DNA of 15,000 nt from Conus ventricosus. Taxonomy: Eukaryota > Mollusca > Gastropoda > Neogastropoda > Conidae. Where the stretch lies: NCBI GenBank assembly GCA_018398815.1, contig CM031600.1:58369686-58384685 (forward strand), given 5' to 3'. The notes beneath the pieces were generated by a model. That model searched no databases, had not been told where the DNA came from, and worked only from the letters and a program-made list of their open reading frames with translations. A program made the translations under genes and the position numbers. Of this stretch, positions 1-8,109 are shown one piece after another. Position 1 is the stretch's first letter. Every line of letters starts with the position of its first letter.

Positions 1-257
1 GAGAAACAAGCATTCAGTCCAATGAAAACGATGAACGAGCAAATCACTCATCTTCTCGAATTCGGCGCAAGATGGGCGTGGAAATAAACGTTGTTTTTTT
101 TTAAAAGGGACAGACGTCAAACGTTTTATATTATCATGTCCCAGCCGTTAGTCCCCCCATGCACTAAAATATAGCCACGTCTTCGGGGTTGGTGGAGAGA
201 GCCGCCAGAAAGTCTTACTCTCTAGTGAATATTTCAGCGCACTTGTCACTGATAATG

Positions 258-316
258 CTACCCCCCCCCCCCCACCCCCCCCGCTACCCCACCCCCACCA
301 ACCCCCCACCCCCTTC
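258..316 (+). repeat. C-rich low-complexity tract
   Basis: The + strand is nearly all C with scattered A and T, including one run of 13-14 C and several CCCCA steps. The minus strand carries repeated runs of four or more G, which is the classical G-quadruplex pattern, and the + strand could form an i-motif. The open frames that cross it encode only Pro/Thr or Gly/Trp runs and are not credible genes. Confidence 0.85.
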
Positions 317-458
317 CTGTCCACTGACATGCCAAAGTTTCCTTGTTCAAACTGTATGGGAGAAGGAAATGTTTCCTGGTTCGCTGTCTGTCGGCGGGAA
401 AACGGGGTACCTCAGAAAGGACAGCGGAGATGGAAAGATACGACAGAAGAAAGTTGGT

Positions 459-510
459 TGGGGTGGGAGCTTGAAGTGGGTGGGTGGGGTGGGTGGGGGG
501 GGGGGGGGGA
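459..510 (+). repeat. G-rich tract (GGGT steps ending in a G run)
   Basis: Repeated GGGGT/GGGT steps lead into an uninterrupted run of about 14 G on the + strand. Four or more G-runs with one-base T loops fit a parallel G-quadruplex. It is roughly complementary to the C-rich tract about 150 bases upstream, so the two could also pair in a single strand. Confidence 0.85.
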
Positions 511-829
511 TACCTGGTGAGTGAACAGTCAGTCACTCCGTGCAAGGAAAGGGTGAGATGAGAGTGTCTGTTTTCACGTTTGAAAAGGCGTTGCAGTTGG
601 CAGGTCTTCTGCGTTCCAGCTTGAGGAAGGTTTTTAAATACATCGAAAACTTGCAGTAACACAGTGTTGGGTGTTGTTGTTGGGTTTTCTTTTGTTTGTT
701 TGTTTGTTTGTTTTTTAATATCCAAGAAAGTTAGGGTGGGTGGAAAATAAGTTGAAAAAGAAGAGTGGAGTGTCGTGAAAGATTCTCTCTTTCTTTCTTT
801 TTTTTTTCTCAATTAGGAAGAATCGGGTA

Positions 830-1329
830 TGAAAAAGCTTGGGATATAAGGAAAGGTCCCCCAAAAAAAAAAAAATTAAAAAAGAAAAAAGGAAATGGTT
901 AGGAAAGTAGAAAAAATGTAGGGGTGGGGAGGATTGGGGGGGGGGGGGATGGAGGAAGCGATGAAAAAAAAAAAGAAGCTGTGGGGAAAAAGCATTATAA
1001 AGCTATGGAAAAATAGGAAAAGATAAGGAAAAGGAGGAAAAACAGGAGGAAAAAACTGCAAAAACAGCAGGGAAAGACAGGGAAGATAGGAAAATATAAG
1101 AACTGAAGAGAAGATCAGGAAAAAGAAACATTTCAAAAAAAAAAACAAAAAAAAAGCAGGAAAACAAAACCAACAACAAACAAGCCAGAAAAGGTATAGA
1201 AGACTGGGAAATGGTGTGAACAGGTAAGAAAAATACCCGCAAAGATATGAAAAAATTTAAGGAAAATAAGAAAACACTACACACACACACACACACACAC
1301 ACACGCTCACGCGCGCCGCGCGCGCACAC

Positions 1330-1377
<48 letters not shown>

Positions 1378-1740
1378 CAACAACAAACAACAGAAATGGG
1401 TTGGGAAAAGTCTGGGAGTTGTAATAAAGAGAATATAAGGAATTGTTAGAAAGAAGGAAATATTTAAAATAAATAAAGAGAATATAAGAAATTTGAGAAA
1501 GAAAGGAAATATTGAAAATAAATAAAGAAATGAATACACAGGTAAACGAGTAAATACATGAAGGAGAAAAAAAGGTTTAGAAAATGGAAGAAAGTCAGAA
1601 AAAAAAAAACGGTTGAAAAGAAAAACAAAAAAAACACAACAACAACAAAAACCCCAAAAAAACAAACAAAAAAACGCGCGTGGAAAAAAGGGCGAAAGGT
1701 AAGAAACATGAAGAAAACGAATGGGGGAAAAAAATGCTGA
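830..1740 (+). repeat. Long purine-rich (A/G) strand-asymmetric region
   Basis: Apart from the CA/CG/CAA cassette at 1275-1390, the + strand is overwhelmingly A and G (AAAGAAAAAGG-like words, A runs and one G run at 936-948), with only isolated pyrimidines. The minus-strand frames through it encode Phe/Leu/Ser-rich strings typical of polypyrimidine DNA and are not accepted as genes. Polypurine-polypyrimidine DNA of this length can adopt triplex (H-DNA) forms; that is known chemistry, not something shown here. Confidence 0.75.
1275..1390 (+). repeat. Compound (CA)n - CG-rich alternating - (CAA)n microsatellite
   Basis: A (CA)n run at about 1278-1304 passes into an alternating CG-rich core (CGCGCGCCGCGCGCGC, about 1310-1325), then CACACA, then (CAA)n to about 1390. 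The core and its CA flanks are almost strictly alternating purine-pyrimidine, the classical Z-DNA pattern. The + frame here encodes a His/Thr then Gln run (about 16 Gln); it is a short frame with no other protein-like content. Confidence 0.85.
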
Positions 1741-1850
1741 TGCCGCCTGAAGGCACCTCGCCGCAGACGTCTGACAGAGATAGGTTCATCACAGGATGCT
1801 GACGGGGTTCAAGACAACAGGCTCATTAGACAGACGGGGAGCATCGGGCA
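1741..1850. other. Short low-copy island, no gene seen
   Basis: This stretch has balanced base composition between the purine-rich region and a T run at 1853-1880. No long frame, tRNA-like box or repeat could be recognised in it. Confidence 0.5.
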
Positions 1851-2024
1851 GTTGTTTTTTTTTTGTTTTTTTTTTTTTTTGAAGATGGGGAATCTGGTGT
1901 TCATTTATTGCTCTAGCTTCTACCCCTCCCCCTCCTTCTACCTCTCCACTCCTCCTACATTGCCCGCCACCCCCTCATCCTGCCCTTCAATCTCCACTCA
2001 TTCCCGCCTGTTCTCTCTCCATCC

Positions 2025-2031
2025 CTGTCTG

Positions 2032-2098
<67 letters not shown>
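2025..2098 (+). repeat. (CT)n microsatellite
   Basis: A pyrimidine-rich lead-in (from about 1915) passes through GTCTGTCTCTCTGT into about 29 uninterrupted CT dinucleotides ending at 2098. The + frame of 82 residues through it is only Ser/Leu repeats. Confidence 0.95.
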
Positions 2099-2101
<3 letters not shown>

Positions 2102-2313
2102 CATGTACGTTTATGTGAAAGCTGTGGTTGGAATGGGCGTAAAATGGTTTGTTTTACATTTAGTGTACCTCAGGTGTAAAACCAACACAAGGTAGTATGT
2201 GCAGCTGTGTTCTGTTTTCGCTTTTTGTCTGTGAACTGACTCTAGAAGTTAGTAGGAACGGAAAACATGGTGCAAAAATTGACCTGTTTATTCATTTCTT
2301 TATTTAGAGCTTT

Positions 2314-2340
2314 TTGTTGTTGTTGTTGTTGTTGTTGTTT
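2314..2340 (+). repeat. (TTG)n microsatellite
   Basis: About nine TTG/GTT triplets in a row. The poly-Leu start of the overlapping + frame is produced by this repeat. Confidence 0.9.
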
Positions 2341-2489
2341 ATTCTTCGTTTAGCAGACACGTCATCGATACCCTTCATGGCATCTACTTTCTTCACGCAC
2401 AGATTCCGTATCCATTTTGTGCACAGCGTGAGTAAGCTTAGATCAATGACTGTTCGTTCTTCGTTTTCATGGTCTCCAATGTTGTGTGT

Positions 2490-2530
2490 CTTGCCTGAAG
2501 AAGACCAACGAGGTCGAAACGTGTCGTGTT
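2490..2530 (+). ncRNA. Hammerhead-like fold, possible Penelope-like element relic
   Basis: The sequence reads CTGAAGA (2495-2501), an extra A, then GACC (2503-2506), a five-base loop, GGTC (2512-2515), GAAA (2516-2519), and an ACG / TGT / CGT mini-hairpin (2519-2527). This is the order of a hammerhead ribozyme core: CUGANGA, stem II, GAAA, stem III. Very short stem III versions are known from Penelope-like retroelements. Defects are visible: one unpaired A before stem II, G instead of A/C/U at the expected cleavage position (2528), and no evident stem I pairing. It is therefore at best an inactive derivative, and chance similarity is possible. Confidence 0.3.
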
Positions 2531-2774
2531 TTGTCTTGTGTCTCTTTCGTAAGGCGGGAATGAATGGTAGTTTTTCTTTTCAGTTTTCTTCGCTCACAGC
2601 AATCCACAAGGGAAACGACTGTCAGAACATAAACGTTTAACTGTACAAAAAGTATTTCAAGGTCTGCTCTCGCCATTGGCCATGACTTGTTGATAACGGG
2701 CTGCAGGTCGTGTGACTGCAATATAGGGTTCTTTTCGCGGGGAAAAGAAATTGCCGTACACATTTAAATCAATC

Positions 2775-2803
<29 letters not shown>
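2775..2803 (+). repeat. A run (29 bases)
   Basis: A homopolymeric A run continues as GAAAAAC. It could be the tail of a retroposed copy lying upstream on the + strand, but no target-site duplication or recognisable body was found, so it is listed only as a homopolymer. Confidence 0.9.
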
Positions 2804-2805
<2 letters not shown>

Positions 2806-3000
2806 AAAACAACCCTGCTCTGGCTTCTCTGTTTAAACTAAGCGCCTTGGACAGAAAAATTGTGACATCACTTGTACGGAAAATTGATAATTTTTCTCTT
2901 CTACATTAATTTAGGACAGGCATACGATCGTCGTGTTACCAAGGGCTTCCAGTTTACAGAGGGTTGCTAGAGACTTAAAATTACATCTATAGCTATAGGA

Positions 3001-3530
3001 GCCGGAATAGCTCAGTTGGTAGAGCGCCTGACTCGTAATCTTGGTGATCCTGGGGTTGCGGGTTCGAACCTCCGCCGGGGCGTTTCGGTACAGGGGGATT
3101 TTTCCCTCGGAGTTAACATTGGTTCTGACTCCATTTCCCATACAGTCCTTCGAATGAGACTATAAACCGAGGTTCCGTGTGTGAACGCATGCATAACATC
3201 TTGCACACACGTAAAATCCCATCACCAACTTTCGGAAGAGTAGGCCAGTTTGGCCGTTGGTATGGATGACACGTTACACATAGCATGCACCCTGCGTGAG
3301 AAATGGAAAGAATGAAGGAAGTAAGGAAAATGAGTGATTGATATTGAACGATACTGACTGGATGACACGGGAAACGACTGAATGAAGCGCCAGCTGGCAG
3401 CTCTTCAGTCGGCACTACCCAGGTAGGCAGCCCGTTGTGTAAACGTGTGTTGATTGTAAAGCGCTTAGAGCTTGGCCTCTAGCCGAGAATAGGCGCTATA
3501 TAAGTATTCATTATTATTATTTATTATTAT
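3001..3530 (+). mobile_element. tRNA-derived SINE, near complete
   Basis: The 5' part (3001-3083) is tRNA-like. It contains a consensus RNA polymerase III A box TAGCTCAGTTGG at 3008-3019 and a B box GGTTCGAACC at 3061-3070. The anticodon-loop region reads CTCGTAA, suggesting a Thr(CGT)-like ancestor, but the anticodon stem no longer pairs well and no acceptor closure is seen, so it is not a working tRNA. The unrelated body (3084-3450) includes a stretch around 3150-3225 (ACCGAGGTTCCGTGTG then ACGTAAAATCCCA) that resembles modules I associate with widely shared invertebrate SINE central domains; this is from memory and unverified. The 3' end has GTAAAGCGCTTAGAGC and AGGCGCTATATAAG followed by (ATT)n at 3508-3530, the tail style of many marine-animal SINEs mobilised by partner LINEs. 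Target-site duplications are not convincing. Confidence 0.85.
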
Positions 3531-4189
3531 AGCGCTTGCTTTTTGTCTGAGAGCGTCGAGATTACGTAAAGGGAGAAGAGTTCAACCGGGTTCCACGGAA
3601 CAGGGAGCAGAGAACTTCAACAGAAAACGCTTTTTGTCTTCGCCGAAATGTTAATATCCTCGTCGACTCGGTGTAAAGGTTTCGGGTGTCGATTTGGCCA
3701 CACACCACAATGAGGATTTTGCACTAAAACACTATGTAATCCATGTGAGCGTGTTGAGGCTTACCATGAATTTGAGCCAGCATGTAATGTTAAACTGATA
3801 CTTGATCAAAAGAACAACTCCCCACCGATGATTCCCTTGTTTGAGGGATCTTCACCGGTAAAATCACAATCTTCAGAATACATGACCGTCCCCTTAGTTG
3901 ACACACATTTCAGGCCTTCGTACTAACCCGTGACCCTGTCTATGCGCCAGCTACAAGAGCACAAAAATAATCCAGTTCCTTTGAACAAGAAACAAGTAGG
4001 TAGAGTTTATTGCTTGTTGTTTACTGTTCCATGCTCATTTCATTTTCACCCCCAATTCCTTTGATTTTAATCTATCTGTTTGGAACACCTGGCTGTACCT
4101 TGACGGCCATATGAAAGAAAATGAGGGGAATCAACTTTCAGACACAATAAAAATCTCCAAAACTATCCAGGTGCGCCATTGTATGACTC
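3531..4189. other. Unassigned low-copy DNA
   Basis: No frame of credible length, RNA polymerase III box or repeat is evident. One small stem-loop occurs at 3824-3859 (GAT-CCCT paired with AGGG-ATC, with an outer ACCG/CGGT). An AATAAA hexamer lies near 4146 on the + strand. Composition is moderately AT-rich. Confidence 0.5.
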
Positions 4190-5120
4190 CTTATGCAGGG
4201 CCTTGGCGCGTTAATTTTTGGCGTGCAGCCATTTGTTTATTTTGATAATCGCTGCATGATCGAGTGGAGGAGAGCTTACATCGGGTGGGTTGATCTGACT
4301 CGCAAGCAGAAGCCCGTCGGTCAGTGGGATTTTCATAACGTCCTATTGGCTGGAGGCCCTCAAGGACAGGATATCTCGCAGACTGATGTCTGCATACTTT
4401 GTGGCAGTTGCTGTCGTTGGCGGCAGTCTGTCTGGCTCCGTGTGGGGGCCGTCGTCTGTCGCTCTCTCAGCTCTGGTTCCTTGTGAACCCGGGTTGTTCA
4501 GCTTCAGGTGTTGATCAGCGACGATGGGCGTCGGTATACTTCGCCTCTTTGTCCCTCGAAAGGCCTGTTTTCAGGGTCACCAGGGTCACCAGGCGGCCTT
4601 CTTTGTGCTCGGGTGGCGATGGTCCTGTGCCGCTTGAGGCCGCCTCAAAGAGGGAGCAGGACGAAAGTCGCTGGAGCGCTGCACGGGTCCATTCTATTCT
4701 GTGGTCCACGGAGACTACGGCCGAGAGGTCACATTTTCAGCCCAACCCCGTGAGGGGTGCCCCCATGTCTGGCTGGAAAGCATGGTATCCTAGGCCACGG
4801 TAATCTTTGTCAGCAGCGCTCCATCGCCGACCGCCCCACATCTCCAGGAGCCGTCCCCCGGCGACACAGGCTAGACCCGCCGTCACTTACACGGCTGGAA
4901 GGTTCGCTGCGCCGCCTGACACTGACCTCTCACATCGGTGTCCCTCAAAGGAGAGCTGCCACCTCTCCCTTGGTGTTCCATGCTTTGCCACCTCGCAGGG
5001 AACTGGGTGACTCGTTGAGAAGCCAGGTCGTTCGACTTATGTCACTGACGTGTATTCAAGAGAAGTTAAGCAGTGCCAAGATCAGGTGGATGACTTCCCT
5101 TATCCTTGTTGACAGGTGAA
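4190..5120. other. GC-richer block of unknown nature, possibly a decayed element
   Basis: This ~930-bp segment is clearly richer in G+C and CpG than its neighbours. It has overlapping + frames of 134 residues (4399-4803) and 120 residues (4757-5119) in different phases. Neither protein shows a motif, domain or hydrophobic pattern that I recognise, and both are rich in Arg/Ser/Pro as expected of GC-rich non-coding DNA. A perfect 9-bp tandem (CAGGGTCAC twice) sits at 4572-4589. Candidates include a transposon fragment, LTR or UTR, or a CpG-rich regulatory segment. Neither frame is accepted as a gene. Confidence 0.35.
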
Positions 5121-5154
5121 ATTGACCACTTGATGGACGGTATGGTTTAAGAAG

Positions 5155-5386
5155 GAGAGAGGGGGGGGGGTCGGAGGGAAAGTGGGGAGAATATACAATG
5201 AGGGAGCAATAGTCACAGAGAGAGAGAGAGAGAGACGAGGAGAGAGAGAGAGAGAGATAGTGTGTGTGCTAGTTGTGTGTGTGTTGTGTGTGTGTGTGTG
5301 TGTTGTGTGTGTGTGTGTGTGTGTTGTGTGTGAGAGAGAGGAGAGAGAGAGAGTGTGTGGTGTGGTGTGTGTGTTGTGTGTGTGTG

Positions 5387-5417
<31 letters not shown>

Positions 5418-5540
5418 GCGAGGAGGAGAGAGAGATGCATACAGGAGGGAGTAATAGCGATGAGGGAGAGAGAGAGAGAGAGAGAACAGACAAGGACGAG
5501 GATGAAGTAATAGCAAGGGAGAGAGAGAGAGAGAGAGGGA
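5155..5540 (+). repeat. Compound (GA)n/(GT)n microsatellite with a G run
   Basis: A run of 10-11 G at 5160-5170 is followed by (GA)n at 5216-5258 and interrupted (GT)n at 5260-5413, with TTGTG interruptions and a GAGAGA insert at 5332-5353. Further (GA)n blocks lie at 5424-5435, 5466-5485 and 5518-5539. All frames across it on both strands are Cys/Val, Arg/Glu, Ser/Leu or Thr/His repeats. Confidence 0.9.
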
Positions 5541-5835
5541 GAATTAGGCATACCATTCCCGCTCCTTCCAGTACCCCCATCACGTAACCCCACCCATTCC
5601 CACCCCTGCCCCCGCCGCCCTGCCTCCTCCTTTCCATACAACCCTTATCTTTTTCCTCGTCTCCCGTTCATCGATGCCTCCCCCCCCCCCCCCCTCCCAC
5701 CCACTTCCTCTCCCTCCCCATCCCGACTCCATCCTCATTGTCCCCATCTTGTCCTCAGTTTCTCCTCATTCCACCCCACGTCTTTCCCCCACCCCTACTA
5801 CCCCATCCTCCCCCCTGAAAAAAAATCGACGAAGA
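5541..5835 (+). repeat. Pyrimidine-rich C/T low-complexity stretch
   Basis: The + strand is mostly C and T with a run of about 16 C at 5677-5694. It continues the purine/pyrimidine asymmetry of the preceding GA blocks, with the purine strand switched. The + frame at 5674-5922 is a Pro/Ser/Leu string without gene character. Confidence 0.7.
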
Positions 5836-5950
5836 TATCATCAGTGGGTTTTTTGTTTTGTTTTCTGGTTTTTTTCTTTCTTTCTCTTTCTTTCCCGTAA
5901 GGAGAAAGTAAATGGATTCTAGGAGAGGCATCGGTAAACTGGGCCTAGGT

Positions 5951-5956
5951 GGAGAG

Positions 5957-6017
<61 letters not shown>

Positions 6018-6018
6018 G
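5951..6018 (+). repeat. (GA)n microsatellite
   Basis: About 68 bases of GA dinucleotides with three single-base interruptions. Confidence 0.95.
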
Positions 6019-6087
6019 CTAATTGCTTCAAGCATTGCCACATCAACTTTCTGCCACCCTCTGCCACGGTCGTTGAATATGGTATAT

Positions 6088-6115
6088 TGTCTGCCTGTCT
6101 GTCTGTCAGTTAGTG

Positions 6116-6175
<60 letters not shown>

Positions 6176-6251
6176 AGTTAGTTGTGTCTGTCTGTCTGTC
6201 TGTCTGTGCCTGAGTCTGAGTATGTGTCTGTGTGTCTGTCTGTCTGTCTGT
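6088..6251 (+). repeat. (CTGT)n tetranucleotide array, left arm of an inverted repeat
   Basis: TGTC/CTGT tetramers run with few interruptions. The array contains a duplicated junction: GTCAGTTAG followed by CTGT units appears near 6105 and again near 6172, so the block itself seems to have duplicated with about 67-bp spacing. Confidence 0.95.
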
Positions 6252-6258
6252 TGTGTAC

Positions 6259-6292
<34 letters not shown>

Positions 6293-6450
6293 CTACAGAC
6301 AGAAATACTGACAGACACACTGACAGACAGGCAAGCAGGCAGACAGAAGGAGAGTGTGAGAGGGACAGACAGACAGAGACAGAGAGAAAGCGAGACAGAC
6401 AGGCAGACAGACAGGCAGACAGACAGACAGACAGACAGACAGACAGGCAG
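6259..6450 (+). repeat. (CAGA)n tetranucleotide array, right arm of an inverted repeat
   Basis: ACAG/CAGA tetramers form the reverse complement of the preceding (CTGT)n array. They are joined through a 9-base centre: CTGTCTGTCTG at 6240-6250 pairs perfectly with CAGACAGACAG at 6260-6270. Frames read on both strands (Asp/Arg/Gln or Ser/Val/Cys/Leu strings) are repeat artefacts. Confidence 0.95.
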
Positions 6451-6777
6451 AAAGGTTGAGGAAGGAGGGAAATGTAGCAAAGTTTAGAGAGACTTTTTGT
6501 CAGGATTTTTTTTTTCGTCTGTTTTGTTCTCTTCGAGGTACAGTCAGTTAATGGTGAATTAAAACATTTAATTTGGAGAAAAGAAAAATCGGATGGCTAC
6601 ACTCGACTCCCAACGAAACGGAAACTAGAAAGGAGAAAAAGAAACTGTGTGAAAATAGGAAAAGAAGCCATGAATGAAAGGAAGGGGGGGGAGAGAGAGA
6701 GGGTCAATGGAGAGAAAGAAAGAAAAAAAAAACAAGTAGGGTAACTCTTGCTCCATAAGGAAACCTAACACAGAATA
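6451..6777. other. Unassigned AT/purine-rich DNA
   Basis: This holds a T run, purine-rich stretches with short GA/GAAA runs (6686-6732) and an A run. No gene or mobile element is recognised. Confidence 0.5.
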
Positions 6778-6820
6778 ACTTTTATTCAAGTCTGGCACAC
6801 CTTTTAAACTTGAATAAAGT
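6778..6820 (+). repeat. Near-perfect hairpin (13-14 bp stem, 16-base loop)
   Basis: ACTTTTATTCAAGT at 6778-6791 is the reverse complement of ACTTGAATAAAGT at 6808-6820 except for one extra T/A. The right arm includes an AATAAA hexamer. No function is assigned. It could be a short inverted-repeat remnant of a transposon or an RNA stem-loop. Confidence 0.7.
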
Positions 6821-6904
6821 CAGACAAATACAAAGACGAACATCTAATAGTTGGGCCAACAACCCCTCCGTCATCACAGTATGAGGCAAAGATTTGAACT
6901 TAAG

Positions 6905-6905
<1 letters not shown>

Positions 6906-6941
<36 letters not shown>
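6906..6941 (+). repeat. Poly-G run (36 bases)
   Basis: An uninterrupted G homopolymer. Runs this long are rare and hard to sequence, so the exact length may be unreliable. A minus-strand frame crossing it gives a poly-Pro string. Confidence 0.9.
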
Positions 6942-7073
6942 CTTCCACGTTCTTGTGGAGCGGATGAGGAGAGCGAAGAGAAGAGCACACACAACTCGCT
7001 GCCACCTTTCAGCGGACTGCAAGGGGCTATAACTCACACAGAACAGCGTTAGCTTTCGTCATCATTACCGACA

Positions 7074-7114
7074 CCCCCCCCCCGCCCCCCCCCCCCCCCC
7101 CCCCCCCCCTCCCC
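7074..7114 (+). repeat. Poly-C run, interrupted
   Basis: Ten C, one G, 25 C, one T, then four C. It faces the 36-base G run 132 bases upstream, so the + strand could form a G-C stem with the intervening DNA as loop. Confidence 0.9.
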
Positions 7115-7218
7115 TTGTTGTTTACCTATCTCTCCACCTGGGGTCCGGATTCCCTGGCCTTATTTCAGTTGCTTTTTTCCCAAACGTGAGGCGTGTTTTA
7201 ATTTTGTATTGCACGTGC

Positions 7219-7244
7219 TGGATGGATGGATGGATGGATGGATG
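7219..7244 (+). repeat. (GGAT)n microsatellite, six units
   Basis: Six perfect GGAT tetramers are followed by GGGGG. Confidence 0.9.
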
Positions 7245-7618
7245 GGGGAGACGTGAATGGAAACACAGTGCAACGTGTCAGAAGAGATGTCTGTTTATTA
7301 TTTATTATTGTCCAGGACGGGGGAAATCGTGATGGTATTGCTTAAGTGCACTAAGTTGATGTATTATTAGTCAGGCTTAACACACCAAGGTTATCTTTGC
7401 ACTCATACACGCATATGCACACTCATGCACCCACCAAACATTCACCTCTCTCTGGGAATGGGATGTCACGCATTCGTTTCTTTCCTAACACGACTGAGAA
7501 CAAGAAATACAATTTCTATGCTACGTATAATTAATCATGAACAATCAATCACACACAATGAATAAATCAACACATTAAAAGATCAATACTTCCTAATCCC
7601 GGGTTATAATAAAAATGA

Positions 7619-7632
7619 CTTCTTACCTGGCC
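7619..7632 (-). promoter_or_regulatory. Consensus 5' splice site (minus strand)
   Basis: The minus strand reads GGCCAG|GTAAGAAG, a near-ideal metazoan donor. It lies about 450 bases downstream of the expected start from the TATA box at 8109-8102. It could belong to an LTR-initiated transcript or to a host gene's first exon. No acceptor partner was identified in the window on this strand. Confidence 0.4.
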
Positions 7633-7976
7633 AGGTTTTCACACACACAACCACGCTTTCACACCACACCACAGTTCTTGCAAAAGTTTCTTCACGTCTT
7701 TTCAGCACTGCTTGATGGTGATGCCCTTGGTTGACTGGCTCCAGGCTTCAGGACTGGGTCTTCGTGGTCGTTTCTGGGATCTCGACGTAGAACTCTTCTT
7801 CTTCGTCTCTTTCACCCACCTCTGGGTTCAATGTCAGTTTGTCTGTCTTCACCCACCTCTGGGCTTCAAACTTAGTTTTCTTCTCTTCCAGCTTGTCTTC
7901 AACCCTAAGACTTAGCTGTCTCTTCGATCTCCCAGACCACGTTTCTCTCGACCCTTTCTCTGTCCTGCTCACTCCT

Positions 7977-7997
7977 CTCCTCTCTCTCTCTCCTCTG

Positions 7998-8059
<62 letters not shown>
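7977..8059 (+). repeat. (CT)n microsatellite
   Basis: CT dinucleotides with one CCTCTGCCT interruption near 7992. It lies inside the LTR-like unit, between its TATA box and its splice donor. Confidence 0.95.
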
Positions 8060-8062
<3 letters not shown>

Positions 8063-8101
8063 TCTCGTGGTGTTGTTCCTCTTCACGTTGTTCTCCCTCA
8101 G

Positions 8102-8109
8102 TTTATATA
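8102..8109 (-). promoter_or_regulatory. TATA box of the minus-strand LTR-like promoter
   Basis: TATATAAA is read on the minus strand inside otherwise mixed sequence. If used, transcription would start around 8075 and run toward decreasing coordinates through the (GA)n run to the splice donor at 7630-7621. The minus-strand 124-residue frame (8122-7748) begins upstream of this box and is dominated by Arg-Glu repeats, so it is not accepted as the product. Confidence 0.45.

Noticed and set aside
1003..1665. 220-residue minus-strand Phe/Leu/Cys-rich frame resembling a membrane protein
   Set aside because: The hydrophobicity comes from polypyrimidine DNA (TTT/CTT/TGT codons), including a poly-Cys run from the CAA repeat. 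There are no alternating loops or conserved residues.
2141..2182. GTTTTACA / TGTAAAAC inverted repeat (2151-2158 and 2175-2182) as a regulatory hairpin
   Set aside because: An 8-bp stem with a 16-base loop is expected by chance in AT-rich DNA of this length.
2467..2763. 98-residue minus-strand frame as a gene
   Set aside because: Mixed composition but no recognised domain, and it overlaps the hammerhead-like fold on the opposite strand. No start or splice context supports it.
3001..3083. Functional tRNA-Thr(CGT) gene
   Set aside because: A and B boxes and a CTCGTAA loop are present, but the anticodon stem is broken and the acceptor arm does not close. The sequence continues into a SINE body with a SINE-type tail.
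4399..4803. 134-residue + frame in the GC-rich block as a gene
   Set aside because: It overlaps other frames of similar length in different phases, and no motif or family resemblance was seen.
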